Of a stretch of DNA of 64,000 nucleotides, positions 24,772 through 38,860 are shown in pieces. Each line of letters opens with the position of its first letter. The stretch's first letter is position 1. The position numbers were made by a program, and so were the translations under genes. The notes beneath the pieces are model-generated. The model saw nothing but the letters and a program-made list of their open reading frames with translations. It did not search any database and was not told the origin of the DNA. The DNA is from Terebella lapidaria (Eukaryota > Annelida > Polychaeta > Terebellida > Terebellidae). Location of the stretch: NCBI GenBank assembly GCA_949152475.1, contig OX424561.1, forward strand, positions 30,312,481 through 30,376,480. Direction: 5' to 3'.

Positions 24772-25598
24772 TACCGTATTGATCCGCATATAGGCGCATG
24801 CGCCTATAAGTGAATATGCGCCTATATTCGAATATAGGCGCATGCGCCTATAAGTGAGACACTTTATATTTTTTCCACCGAAAACCAATATTCACATATA
24901 GGCGTGTCATCGAAAAAAACCGAAAAACACGTACATGGAATGGATCGCAATATAGAAAACATGTCTATTGTTGTATTACACAGTGCCACTCGCGGGGTAC
25001 ATGAGTACAGAAGAAGAAGATAACGCCATGTTTTAGAAAACATGACAGAAAAAACCCCGGCCCTTTTATGTGTACGTGTTTCCCATGGACTCACAAAACT
25101 GAATTCAATACACAATCAACACATATATGAATAACTCACAACAATACAGTTCATATAAAAAGTCACACAATCAGTCACACCAAAGTAAATGAAACAGGAA
25201 ATCGTGTACACCCTCAGCCAATTTATCTCCCCCAAGTCCACTTAGATGTACGGTATCCTTGCCAGATCGCCAGTGCCAGTCTTTGGACCTAGACGTCGGC
25301 AGCTCTGTTAAAAACATCCTGCTAAATTCCTGCTCCATAAGTCGCCCAAGAATCTGGAAACTATCTTCTAGTTTAAAATCTCACATTCCCAATATGCCCC
25401 AAAACATCACCATAGGTTTAAATATTCACATAGAGGCGGCAGGATTTGATGAATATAGGCCTAAAGTGTATGTGTACAGCCGTTTTACAATGGATAGATG
25501 TCTAACCGTTCCTGCACAGGCCCTAGGCATATGTACAAAATTCCATAGCAGGGCTCATATAAAACTGGAATAAAGGTTATACCTATTGCCGGGTTTTT

Positions 25599-26719
25599 AG
25601 GGGCCGGTCATTATTTACCGGGGGGGGGGGGTTGGATGGTTTTTCCGAGAAATGAGTTTTCTAAATTTGACCCCCCACCGATATCGAAAACCAATCTATG
25701 ACCCCCCACCAAGATCCAAAATAAAAGTATGACCCCCCCCCCCCCCCCCAATCCCCATGTACGAATATAAGGCTATGCTTCACAATTGATGACAATTATG
25801 ACGCACCAGTATCATAATATATATATGATACTTGAATGCTTTTTACGCTTTATTTACATTTCTATTGAAACAATTGTGACTTTTGTCGCAAATTTATGAT
25901 ACTATAAGGTCAGTGAATTTTATGATTTGTGCTCGTCGTGTATCCACCATTCCTTCGCTTCAAGTGTGAATGCCATTACAACAATTATTACTTGTATGCA
26001 TACTATATATGGACACTTAATTATGACAGGTGTTTGAGGGCAAAACCAGACCCACTCAGGTTCCCTCAGTATATTGTACCCCAAAATTCTTCAAAATCAC
26101 CTTAAAAACAACAAAATTTTCTTAAAATCTCAGGTTCCCTCAGTACATTGTACCCCAAAATTCTTCAAAATCACCTAATAACAACAGCAACATTTTCTTA
26201 AAATCTCAGGTTCCCTCAGTACATTGTACCCCAAAATTCTTCAAAATCACCTTAAAAACAACAAAATTTTCTTAAAATCTCAGGAGTCTGGTTTTGCCCT
26301 CATTTGAAATATGCTTCTAGAAGCCAATTGGTTCCTATAAATTGTTGAATAGGAGCGAAATAGGAGCCTTTCGCTCCTGGATAAAATTATAAATTTTGAG
26401 CCCTGATGCACACGGATTGCGGCATCTCTTTGCGGCATGTTGGTGTTCCTGAATGGTACTCTGCGGGATCCGGTTTCAGTGAGATCATGGTTTTACTGAA
26501 AATGTTATGAAATTCCATCGCGTACTCCAATCAGTCCATGTACTGATATTGAGTGGATTGTTTCCACCTAATTATTTAACTATTTTACTATTCAGATTTT
26601 CTCAAAATAACTCAATTCAAACTCTGACCCCCCCCCCCCCCAATAATGTTGAAAATGAAAGTGTGACCTTAGTTTTTACCCCCCCCCCCCCCCCCACCTG
26701 ATAAATAATGACCGGCCCC
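25599..26719. mobile_element. Nested element with GGGGCCGGTCATTATTTA ends
   Basis: Inverted repeats GGGGCCGGTCATTATTTA at about 25,599 and its complement ending at about 26,719. The left flank ends TTTA and the right begins TTAA, compatible with a three-base TTA duplication as in PIF/Harbinger-type elements. Each end continues into long G- or C-runs and CCCCCCACC motifs. There is no transposase frame. Confidence 0.55.
26036..26301. mobile_element. Innermost nested element with three 74-bp tandem units
   Basis: Bounded by GAGGGCAAAACCAGAC at 26,036-26,051 and its exact complement at 26,286-26,301. Inside are about three tandem units of 74-76 bp starting GGTTCCCTCAGTA at 26,059, 26,133 and 26,209. 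The units are nearly identical, so the array is young. Non-coding. Confidence 0.7.
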
Positions 26720-27854
26720 TTAAGTACCCGTGGTCGAAAGCACGGATTCGTCACGGCGGTCTTGGCTATTAAAGGCGATCGCGCTTGTGAAGCAACATAA
26801 TTTCTCATGCTTCAGTTTTGTTATGCTACACGCTTGATCGCCCCACGAAAAATGGCCTAACAGGCCTAATGCAACTGTAATAATTCGAAAAGATAATTTT
26901 AAACTATTCTCTGAAATGCTTACACCTAATGTATCACTGTCACCATATTCTTAGTGATTACTTGTTGGCGTAGTTATATAACGCAGTGATTATATCTGGG
27001 GCGGTTCAAATATGAGAAGTTCCAAAATAACCGGCAGGAGAATCGGTAATTGCACTTGCGAATACCAGCCGAAAACTAATTTGAAACAGCACTTCTCATT
27101 GTCATTCAAATTCTTATTGTTAGTACAGTGATATTAGCAGTGTTTTTAAATCAGTTTAGCGGAAGTTGTCGGCTTTTATTGCAAATTCGCGAAACCAACA
27201 CCAATTTATGCTGAATCTAAGAGAGTCGTCCGAGAGAGTCGGAAGACAGGAGATACATAGGGTGAGGTCAACGACAATCACATATACCCGGCCCTGATGG
27301 GCCGGGAATAAAGTTTAACGGCACTTTGGGCTCAAGAAGGCAATTTCAGTGCCAAACGAGGATATATAAGTAGTATCAAGAATACAGAAGTGTACAGAAG
27401 GTTTCCTCCTAGACATATGCAGATGATACTGGCGCTCGATAATAATGTCGACCTACAGACACGCTGTTAGTGTGTTGTCATCCATTATTCAAACATGTGC
27501 TTATAGATCTATCACGTGATATCACGTGGTATCATTTCACTATGATATCACTTGATTAACTGGTATAGATAACCGTTTGATATATATTTGTCAGTAAAAA
27601 TATAAATACACTATATTTTAATATAAAAATGAGGCCTAAATCTGTGTGATTTGGAGGCCTTTGGGGGTGAGCCTATAAGTGAATATTGGGGTGCGCCTAT
27701 ATTCGAATATAGGCGCATGCGCCTCTAAGTGAGACAGTTCATTTTTCAACTGCACCGGAAAATATGCAATAACTCGCATATAGGCGCATGCGCCTATATG
27801 CGGATCAATACGGTAGCTTGTTTCTCAACTGTGTATCACATGAATTATATACAG

Positions 27855-27981
27855 GGTCGCCAGCTCGATGAGTGGATAACTCCTCTGGCGTCCCGGCTAT
27901 GTACAAACCTAAGTTGAAAGTGTTATGGTATTTCATTTGTTGTTTTTGTTACATTGGTTAAATAAATTCTGTTCTGTTCTG
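27855..27981 (+). mobile_element. Very short LINE 3' tail ending in TTCTG repeats
   Basis: About 125 bp ending AAATAAATTCTGTTCTGTTC, the kind of short-repeat tail made by many CR1/L2-like LINEs. Sequence like TTATATAC flanks it on both sides. It interrupts the mosaic repeat, compared with 1,204-1,240. The sequence just before the tail reads like the end of an open frame but is too short to assign. Confidence 0.45.
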
Positions 27982-28279
27982 TTTATATATACATCACTCA
28001 ATGCAACGTATCTACCTATGCCCAATCAACGAGAATGCTCACATATTGAAGCGGCTTTTTACCCTCGCCCTGATAGGCTGATAGGCTGATGAGAGAAATC
28101 ATGGAATTTGAAAGTGCCACAATGGGAATAAAACATCCATTCACACCCACATTCAAACGAACGAAAGATATCCTAACTCGTTTTCGCCAACATAAAACTC
28201 AAGACAGTCCATGGCAACATAGAGTATCAACTCAAGCTTTCATTCCTCATTTTGTACTCATCTTGTGAGATTATAATTT

Positions 28280-31200
28280 TAGATTTTTATTGCTCGACAC
28301 TGGGCTGAGAATGAATGAATGTTGTCACCATTGTTGTAGGTAACATATTTTTGAAACCTTCACGAGTCCACAACCGCTTTTGTGTTATAATATGAATGTA
28401 TAACGACTCCGGTCGATACTGGAACAACGGATTCCATTTGAGTATTCCATTCGAGGACATAAAACGTGGTTCCACTGGTTGCTGATGATACATTGTGAAT
28501 ATTAATGTTTAATGTCAGGTTGTAGATCATCAGAGGTATTACGGACTTGATATTTAATTTCACGCCACGCTTACCTCGGATCACATACTGCTGAGCAAAA
28601 ATCAAGATGACGTGGATAGCGTTGTGATTTACAGCAATCCCATGTGGAGACAAGAACATGATATTGTGATGTTGTCTGACAGTTACCCTCTTCGGAATGT
28701 TTCTCGGCGATAAGTATTTGGTGAAACTCGAGAATGGGTGTACAAAGCTGATTGATAAGAAAATATTTATTCATTACATAATGGGCATTTTCAAAACAAT
28801 ACTGCTTATCCCTCAAATATAGTATAGGTTATTTACGTCACTCGCAACTCGGTTAACATTTGCATGAAACCACATGTAACTTGCATCAGGTACGGTTCTT
28901 CCAAAGTGAACGCCTTATTCACGTCTTCAAATAAGTTATATATTAATTTCTCCAAATGTAATCTACATGTAGAAAAAACTTTCACACGCATATAATTGTC
29001 TGCCATCATGACACCAGTGTTCCTTTTGTTAAAATGCCGGGTTATATTCCGCTCTCGCAATTGCTTAATTCCAGGGTTTACACATGTCATCGAATTTTCG
29101 CGGTATTGCTAGAAATAGGTTGGTATTATTCACTAATTGTATTATAACTATCTAGACCTTAGTTTAGAGATTGATAATGATTCTAACCTGTCAACTGGAT
29201 TATATGACAAACGTGATGATTTCAATGTTTCCATAGTCAATTTCCCTTTTCTAAGCAGCAACATTCCTGTGTCACCAGCATATGGTGTGTTTGTTTCTCA
29301 GATTATACGCTATTCCAGAGCTAGTTGCAAAACTTTGTTTACCGAAATGCCCAGCTGATCGCTAAAGTGCTGCGACAAGGATATGTTTTACCGAGACTTA
29401 TAGCGGCCTTTAGGAAATTCTATGGACGTCATCATGATCTGGTTGATAAATACACCAAATCCATGAGTGCCATGCAACTGGATCTATTTTAATGTTAATT
29501 TTGGGTAATTAGTGACGGGTGCCACTAGTGGGGCAGGAAATGCTCACGCTTTACGGAACACCTGATTTCACCTCCTAATGGCCATTTTTGGGGGGTTCAT
29601 GAGTTTCCCTGTAATTTTTGCTTTCTCTCACCTCGTATGCCTGAGATGACTTCCTGTCCCCGAACTATGAGATTCGATGACGGACCCTGTTTTTGTTCGC
29701 TCGGAATACTTAACACTGGTTATTGATTCTACGTCTATTAGTACATATGTTCTACCACTCGACCGTTGAAACTGTTGATGGACCATACAACCCCACAGTT
29801 AATGTACTCTGACCACCAATCTGGAGTCAATTACTACTATGAAAAAGATTCACCTTTTTAAATCCAGTACTCAGTCCCGTCCCCGATACCCAATACCCAT
29901 ATTAACCACCAAACTGTTTCTCTTGATGGTCCCCGTCCTCGATCTGGCTTTGTGCAATTTATTTCTCCACACTGTGTATCACATAAATTATTCACCACTG
30001 CACAAAACGTATCTAAGCCCACACAAGGTCTGTTCACTTGGAGCATGGTTTCTGTTTTTATCTGCATTCTGTTCATACCAATTAATTCAGCTGGCTCTCA
30101 GCTGACAATCAGATGAATTTCTTTGTGTGTCTGGGATTTTGCTCGGGATTTTGCTTCAGGCTCGAACTGTGGAAAGGGTTCGCCCTGCTGGACATTGTTT
30201 ATCTATTTCCAACAAACCATGTTTATGAGCCAAAATTTGTATTAATGTAATTGTTTGTTTTTTTATATGTGCTTGGTCAATATTGTGACTATTTTTTATA
30301 TTTCCTTGACTGAAATACTTAGCCGGTAAATCCCAATGTGAATGATCGCATGCGAGGCATAAAATGCATCAGATTGTTTTTAGAACCAATGTCTTCATCA
30401 ACTGGAATTATGGTGGTGATTCATTGGAGTTCTTTCAGGCAATGTACTGGTTTGCTTTTGCGACTGGATGAGACTTTTCATACATAATCTTATCAATTAT
30501 TGTATGAAAATCAAGCGTTGCAAATGGATCAACATATCCAATCCTAATCACATCCCTGAACGAAAGATATCCTTATATGTTTTCGGAAATGGAAAACTAA
30601 AAATTGATTGTTGTCAGTGCGACCAAAGTTTTTATTTCACATTTTTCACTCATGTGTTGTAAGATGACGATGTTTGTTCTGGATCAGACATTGTTCGAAG
30701 TTAGTCATTGGACAGCACCATTAACTAGTGTGAACAGTTCGAAGGTGACCATTGTTTCATCTAAAATATTTTGAAAGCTTCGCGAAGCCACAATTGTTTG
30801 TTTCTCTAAATACTATTCCTATAACTCCCAACTAGTAAGGTATCGAATTGATACCCGAACAGGAGGGTTCCATTTAGGGATGCTCATGAACGTGTTAGCT
30901 GGTTGGTTGAATGCAATGCGATTAATACGTTCAATGTATGTACCAATCTATTAACGCTCATAACCAGATTTTGATGATGACAATAAAAAACCTAATATCA
31001 AAATCTCTCAGAATAGAAACAAAGACATAATTAACGTCCACTAGCAGTGACAACGGCTCAGAGGTAGAAATGTATTGTCAACCTAATACCGATGATAACC
31101 AGATTTTGATGATCCTAAAGAACAACAAAACTACATATGTAGCAGGAAATTAAATTTCAGAATATAAACAAAGCTGGACCATTTATATCTGAAGGCACAC

Positions 31201-34200
31201 TGACGTCATCAGGTGCAGACATTGTGTAATTATAGTTGATTCTACTGTACACCAGTAATGAATGCACAACTACCCAATAACCTTTCAACACAATTTAAAA
31301 AATCGAAACAAACCCCATGAAATAGGTTTCCCCGTGATGTTAGGTTGTATATCATCAGAAATATTACGGGCTTGATACTTAATATCACGCCACGCTAACC
31401 ATGGATCACTCACCCCTGAGCAATATTCGAGATGACGTGGATAGTATTGTGATTTGTAGAGATCCCATGGGGATACAAAAACATGACCTTAGAATGTAGT
31501 CTGAGAGTTTTGCCTTCTTCGGAATTATTCTCGACGATACGGATTTTGTGAAACTCGAGAATGAATGTACAAGGCTATTTTATACGAATAGTTCATTACG
31601 ACATAAGGGGGTTTTCATAACAATACTATCAACAATACTTCATCACTCGCCACTCGGTAAACATTTGCATGGAACTACATGTTCATTACGTAGGACCATG
31701 TGTTTGATTACTCCGATTCCTCCCGGCAACGCAATGCTTCTGGTCTGCATTTTACAGGCCTGCGTCATCCAGGCCACAGCTTTGAGTGATGATAACATCA
31801 TTTCATTACTGCTATCATGAAGGATAGGTTATTACTCCGGCATTTTACGACAGATGAACCGAACACTCCAATCTATCTCTATATACCCAAACATATGAAT
31901 GGTGTATTATGTAATATGACTTCTTTTATGGTAGTCGTAAAGGCCCTAGTGATATAGGACAGTTCTGGAGAACGCGTCTGAAATATTGAGTTTGTTTATA
32001 TTACTTAATGTAATATATATTTTTAGAAATATTCTGTCACACTATACCATATTATACTCACATTGAGAGGGGGCAATCGAACATATATATCATGTAATAC
32101 AATTTTGTTGAAAGTTTAGAGGAAGCATGAATCAACACCAAAGTGAGTATATAAGAACAGTAATAGCAATACAATTGATGCGTTTGTATATAAAAAAACA
32201 TGCATTGGAATAACTCAAATATTTAAAGCTTTTCAAGGAGGAGCATTACCTTTTGGGTCGAGTTATCGTCCAGACAGTTCATGATTGCCTTAATCGTGTT
32301 TACCATCTCATCCTCAAGTGTCTAAATCTATGAATGGGTCCGAGTTCCTAGATTATACTACATTCCATAAACATCGTAGACTATGGAGAAACTGGTATAA
32401 ACGTGAACGGTTCTCTGTGATGCGAAACAATGCAACCTGCATGGAATATTCTGTGAATATGGCGAGTTAATCTGTAATTTCTTATCAGAATAATGTAGTC
32501 TATATCCTTGTCAATCGCCATTTAACCTTATATGTATTCTTATTGTCTGACAGAACATGAACAGTTTTACTCATTTGTCCTTTGTTACGATGGAATCCAC
32601 GACGAGCATCATCACTAACCTCCAAGAACCGATATTTATATAGAGGATTGATTAATTTCACTAACGAGTTCTTAAAATATTCGCAAAAGTCACGCACATA
32701 AAATGCATGTCGTGTTGAGAGAATCTGTAGATAGTCGATAGGATGTGTATGTACAACTTGCAAACTTACAGTAATACTGTGCTACTGTGAAAATGTCACG
32801 TAACGAGTTCATGTGAGATTGTTTTCGTTCAAATTGACATACTTTTTCTCCAAAGTAGACGATGAAGCAACCTACCTGAACACGAGAGCTTCAATTAGGA
32901 GTCTTCTAGCAGTCGTCCTGATAATAGTTATTATTCCTCCGGATGGCACTCAGTTGGTTCTTCAATGGCAATACTTAATGCCAACTTGGTCTGATGGTTC
33001 TCCTTGTCAACCCAATATCTCCTAATGCAATGCCACCGTGGATACAAGGTACATAAACAACAGAAGAGTTTCTGCTTTAAGGCCATGAGTGTTACCTATA
33101 TCGAACCAGTCTACTAATTTATTAATATTTACCAGATCTTAACCATAATATCAAATCCGGAATGTTGACTGTAATGTATATATATGTTCGTGAAATGCTT
33201 TAAGTTTATCCGTTCTGCCGATGTAGCCAGGGTTACAATATCATTCGTAAAATTATACCCCACTTTAGTTATACATGCACCCTGACTTGAACCGTGTGAC
33301 ATGCAGGCATGTCTCCCATCATACAACATTTGGTAAGTCGTAATCACCTCGTCAAAATCGAAACAACGGTAGTGATTCTCAAACAAAAAGAAGTGAAATG
33401 AGAAAAAATGAAATACTTTATCATGAGTTGACAAATACATATTGCCTCCGAAGGAACTCCATCTTCGCCATCGTTGCGCATCAAATATGTAGACCTATCT
33501 TTGGTAACCAAATGCAGCTAATCTTCAGTGGAAAAAGAACACATCGGGCCTCCTACTTTTTCATGCATTCACAAATATATATTTGAATAAATGCTTATAC
33601 TGAATTCACCTCCTAATGTGCGTAGGACGCCCATCTCCCAACTCCAACCCCCGCCCCCCCCCCCCCCTCCACCCCAAAGTTAGCTGATCGCATGTGAGAG
33701 TGATTCAGATTGTGAAGTGTTTACCAAAATGTTGGAACGAGGTTAATTTACTGCAGACGTTTTTATTGCGGAATGTGTCTTAGAGCATGCAACTGTGAAT
33801 TTCCGTGGCCGTTTGATGAAGGAATAGAGAAAGCAATTTTCACAATTCCCTAACGAAACGGCACATTCCAGTATCCAATTTGTAAAAAAAAAGTTGGAAA
33901 ATCTGGTCAAGTTTACATTTCGACGCTTCATGGAATTTTTGACATGATCTTGTACATTTGTGCTCGTGATGTATATTCGGCTAGAATACCCAGGATGCGT
34001 CACCCGGTTCACCCGGTTCAAGAATATCATACTACTTTCATTCTTTATGGATATGAACATGACGAAATCCCCAAATTTGCTGACATTTCCAACATTTTCG
34101 TAAAAATCTGATATAAGGTGGGAAATTGACGTCTGGAACTAGGCGAAGATGTCAATTTACATTAGAACTTCTATCGTTACTGATCTAAGGAGAAACATGT

Positions 34201-36380
34201 GTAAACAGGTTGAACAGTAAGGATACATTTTATTATCACGTTTCATCACGGAGAAACTTATCATATGATAGTACTCGAAATTGTATGATGATAATGACCA
34301 CGCCTATTTTATAATAAATGGGATGGTAATTGTTCTCATTTGTGTATATACAACGCTATCTAAATATTGCAATACCATTGGATAATGTAGAGGAACGACT
34401 TGTGGTATTGTGATTCGCTTGTAGACAAAGGTGGATTTTGACCATAGACATAGAAACGATGGGCCGCAACTCACACTCAGTGTGATCGATTTAACTTGCC
34501 TCCAGAGGCAGAGGGGTATTTCATTTCCGGTTTGGCGTTTTCATGAGCAAACTGAATTGTTAGAATGCGTACCGAATGTAACGTGATGTGATTACCTGAT
34601 ATCTTGTCGTCAAGATTGGAAATGAAAAAGACATTGACAACCATAGCAGGATACTTTTCTTCCTCTGAGAGATTGTTTTCAGAGTTGGCAGTTCATCTCT
34701 TCTATGTCTATTATTTGGAATATATTTAGTTTCTCGACTCTATTTTGCAAGTGTAGTGAGTGGACAAATGCGTACAGTTTTAGTAGTAATTTTATTAATT
34801 CCTGTAATGCTGTAAATGACACCACAAAATAAGAGTATGTGAAATAACACGGGGAAGCATATAACACTACAGTTAACACACATGTACCGATCTGGAATCT
34901 GTTGCCGCCAATAGAAAATATCCTTTCAATTCTACTACTCGAGTCCATTTCCAAGAGAACCATAACCACCGAACTGTTTCTTGATTCTCGTCCTCAGTGT
35001 GGTTTTGTGTAGCTCATCTCTCCACTGCGTATCACTTTAATTATACATCACTGCACACAACGTACGTTGACATGGCTATTTTCCCTGCAATCTGATGAAA
35101 GGCGCTAATTCGGCTGGCGCTCAACTGACAGTCAGGTGGCTGGCTCTGACTTAGATAATACAGGTGATAACTCAGATCATACTTTGATAATAAGGCGAGA
35201 TAATACTTAGATAATACAGGTGAGTTTTGACCACTCAGACTGATTTTGTGAACTGCATCCATACATATGCCTGGTTGTTGTTTTTTTGTGTGTGCTTGAA
35301 ATTGATCTAGTGAATCGGAATGCACATGTATGAGTTTGATCACTCGGACTCCTCTCGGGAACCCAATGCTTCTGGCTTGCATTTTACAGGCATGTGTCAT
35401 CGGCGTTATAGCATCGTCTATCACAAAACATGGGATATTACAGTTTGGATTTGTGTGAAAAATAGCACTACCACCTATCTCTATATATCCTCACAAAATG
35501 GTATATTATCTATTAAAAACCTAATCGATTCGATGGTACTCATAATGTTGATGTCAGGCTACACTCATATTCAGTGGATAGACTATTGAACTTATGTAAA
35601 CGCAGTTTAGTTGAAAGTTGGAAAATCAAGAATCAACACCAAAATGATTACATTTGAACCGTTCATACAAGAAAAAAAACATTAATTGCAAAACAGTATT
35701 ATTGAAAGGATATATGTCACAAAAATATGGTGTTGAGTCAGTTGAATGTTGGGTCAGTTCAAATTCATATTACAATGAAATGAAGCCAGCAAATCTGTCA
35801 AATGATCAAGCATTCCATAATATCAATATGCTGTGAAAACCGTTTTGTTCAGTTCAAATAGAGCTTTCGCACACATAACAAGAACTACACAGTCATCGTG
35901 ATTTATATACACTTTGGATCTTTTCGAGACACGAACATTAGCTTTCGAATCGAGTTACCTTCCAGACAGTTCGTGACTGCCTTGTTATTCTGTATGACCA
36001 TCTTTTCATCGAGTATCTAAACCTAAGTCTGGGTCCAAGTTCTGAGACTATGCCTACATTCAATATACATCGTCAGCTTTGGACTGCTACAGTAATAGTT
36101 TGTGTAAACAAGCACATTTATTCTTATTTATTTTTGTGGTGTAAAACAATGCAACCTGCATGCAATTTTCAATGGTTTCAGCCAACATGCATACACTAAA
36201 AATACATAAATGTACTATAATGTCATTTAGCGTTGTTGATATATTCTTCTCAGGATTTGACGTGCGGTACATAATAAATTTTGCTCAATTCTGATAGTCT
36301 GACTAAACAAGGACATATTGTATGCTCTATTCTGTGTGACTGTCTAAACTATTCGGAGCCTCATCAGTAACATGCAAGTA
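28280..36380. repeat. Mosaic large repeat, near-contiguous run of copies
   Basis: A run of blocks in repeating order. 28,280-28,480 matches 2,120-2,260. 28,490-28,790 and 31,330-31,600 match 5,240-5,430. 28,860-30,910 matches 540-2,300, interrupted by a retroelement fossil. 30,930-31,300 matches 17,530-17,720. 31,690-33,580 matches 5,550-9,800 without its insertions. 33,600-34,560 matches 21,400-21,950 and 39,050-39,290. 34,860-35,300 and 35,310-36,100 begin a further, more diverged round. The repeat order suggests old head-to-tail amplification of a unit of roughly 6-9 kb. No frame is conserved between rounds. Confidence 0.65.
29131..29750 (+). mobile_element. Broken retroelement fossil (Penelope-like or related), 3' part
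   Basis: Absent from the homologous stretch near 985-1,000, so it is an insertion into the mosaic repeat. It shows a stretch of the YDKRDDF / VNFPFL / PAYGV type, known from the end of reverse transcriptase frames of a retroelement class common in marine invertebrates. A non-coding tail of about 200 bp follows; its sister copy is at 8,976-9,171. It lacks the 5' part and is broken in more than one place. Age is moderate. The family assignment is from memory of the motif and is tentative. Confidence 0.5.
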
Positions 36381-38860
36381 TGTTTTTTTTTTTAGGAAAA
36401 AATAACCCAAGGACTAAGAAAAATTACCGGAGATATTTATAATGTTGAGCCACAACTGTTTTTTTTTCTCACCAAAATTTTCGGTCAAATTCAAGGTCGC
36501 CTATCTTGAAGTATTATAGGAATTCACCCCGCACAGCTTCCATTATAAAGGAAAAGGTGCATGGAATTTTCATTATGGCACAAACATTTATTCTCGGCTG
36601 GAAATTACTCAAAACAGTGACTTAATTTTGGAACACACTTTTTGTATCGCCGACCCGTTGGAAAACTCAAAACGGCCGTCATGTGCAGACCGTCTCTATG
36701 TTTTGACATAATTATAGAAGTTGCATAATATTCGATAGATTATTTGTGATACTGGACTTGGAAATTGGTTTGCGGAATACTCTGTATTTAGGTATTGGTT
36801 CCATTTTAATTACCGCATGGATCACATCGCGGTGGTGCAAAGTCGAACTTGACCACTAGATTTCTACTGTTTCAGTCTGTTTTAGTCCGCATGAGAATAC
36901 CGGGGTTTTCCGTAATATGGCCCTGGGCGATCTTTCGGTATACTACACTCAAGTCAAAATTAGTTTAAAATTATCATGTTCTATGTGAAAGAAAAAGCAA
37001 GAGCCACAGTGCTGGCATTTACTGAAACTTAATGTCGTCAAGTTCCGACGTCAACCATACGTTGTCGAGATACAATTTTGAGAATACAGCTACAGTTTTA
37101 GGAATATTTGTACTTAAAATTTGAACCTCCTTAAGTCATTTTGACGACTTTTTTTGACGTCACATGAATATATTGCTTTGATTAACAACTTTTAGAGCTT
37201 CTCTCTAAGTCACCATGGTCACCCTGTTGTTATTTCAATGCCATATATCATTCTTCGATGTGAAAACTCGGCCCATGTCTGATGAAACATTTGGATTTTC
37301 GATAATCGTTCACATTTTATACGATGAATAAAAAAAACTCATATCACCAAAAAAGAAAAAGTGAATCCGAATTATGGCCAATGGGCCATAATAGCTCATA
37401 AAGGCTCATATCAACACCACATCATATGCACCGCACTCATGTGAGCGGTATCAAACCACTATATGTATGTGCTAGCTGCTGGCTTGTATATACCACTATA
37501 TATTTGCTGGCTGGCAAATGCATTGCACGAAAGAGGCCACCTGGGACCAAGGATAGTGGTCTCTCTTGTCAGGTGATCTTCAATACAAGATCCACCATAA
37601 ATGATAGTATATGTACCAATATTTGAATTCTAATATTTAAAAGAAGCATTTTCCCTCATATTTGTGTCAACTCATCACATATTACATGATATTAATTAAT
37701 ATTATAATCTACAATGATTTTCACTCAGTGAGACTCAACTAATAGTAAGTATGTATAAGGGCTGAGTGATGTTATGTAGTGTTCAGCCGCAACTGTTTTA
37801 CCATAATTGCCGTTTTGACCTATCAAGCTTACTGAAGTTCAAATTCATGGTCACCAACTATAAGTGACATCCCATTTGAATCACCAATATTTAAGGTGCA
37901 TCTTGGAGATTTCCAGGAGTTTACTCCGTACAGCGCGCATAATGAAGACAAAAGTGGACAAAATGTCCAAAACAATTTTCAATGAGGGGGTGGGGGGGCG
38001 AACTTTTTGTGACCCCCACAATGACCCCCACACGCAACCGACGGTTCAAGAATAACGAAACTTCACAGACGAACATATGGGGAGTCATATGTCTCAATTA
38101 ATGGAAAAATTACAAAAAAAGATTGCGAGCTGTTTGAATCAGCCCACTAAATCAATTCGGTTTTGATCCCGTTCTCACTTTAAAATTCATATCAGAGCAC
38201 AACTTATCTCAATCTCTTAGTTATGATCCAATACATTGGCGAATATACTAAATGAACGGACATTATATATGGATGGCCTTTATGAATAGTGCACATAAAT
38301 TTTACTTGATTAACGGATTTACATGAAAGTTTACATAGTAACATTCACATATCATTATTGTATTTCAAGCATATTCGATTATAGTGGCTTGAAGTAAAGC
38401 ACCCCAAGTGTGCAAGTGGCCATAAGTTGATTTATCATACGACGTTGGTGTTTAACGCATGCAGATTGGTCAAAACGTTGACACGTGCGCTCCCATAAAT
38501 TTACGTCTTTCTGCAGGTGACCCGCAGAATCTTTTATTGGTCCCTCGAGCAGCCCAATATAACTTCCACGGGTCCGCTGCGATGGCGCCATAGTATGGTT
38601 GTCAGCATTGGTTGCTTTGGATAGGATATTGATGATGTGAAGTATATATTTAAACCTTCATAATTCTTATAATAAAACGAATATGGTGACTAGTCTTCGT
38701 ACAATATCATGTCACGATTAGCCCCGTATCATATACTTCTCCGAAGTGCCATTGAAAGTGATATTGCACTCAACCAATCTCCAGATTTGTATGATTGTCT
38801 ATCGTCTCGGATGAAGCATTATCATTGCAAGCATTACACAGCAAATATTTATCCTCTCTG
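36381..38860. other. Repeat-derived sequence, no gene
   Basis: At 36,396-36,429 is a fragment matching the right end of the Helentron-like family in reverse orientation (AATAACCCAAGGACTAAG then ATTACCGG). Positions 36,440-36,580 and 37,780-37,960 are diverged copies of each other. A G-rich run lies near 37,988-38,000. Short frames here have no recognised domain. Confidence 0.45.

Larger units (their letters stand above)
24772..27810. mobile_element. 3-kb TA-flanked element with GGCGCATGCGCC palindromes, containing two nested elements
   Basis: The ends are inverted (CCGTATTGATCCGCATATAG at the left, its complement at the right), and the surrounding mosaic repeat indicates a TA target. The perfect palindrome ATAGGCGCATGCGCCTAT is repeated at both ends (24,791-24,860 and 27,690-27,800). 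No transposase was recognised. A 104-codon frame at 25,259-25,573 is unassigned. Two further elements are nested inside (25,599-26,719 and 26,036-26,301). Mariner-like non-autonomous origin is possible from the TA target only. Confidence 0.65.

Noticed and set aside
25259-25573. 104-codon frame in the nested DNA element
   Set aside because: No domain, no splice partner, and it lies in a non-autonomous element.
26059-26282. CRISPR-like array
   Set aside because: Three contiguous 74-bp units without unique spacers, inside a eukaryotic transposon; a tandem repeat, not CRISPR.
27290-27315. Hairpin CCCGGCCCTGATGGGCCGGG as a terminator or small RNA
   Set aside because: A short GC hairpin alone, in a eukaryotic transposon-rich region, with no further support.
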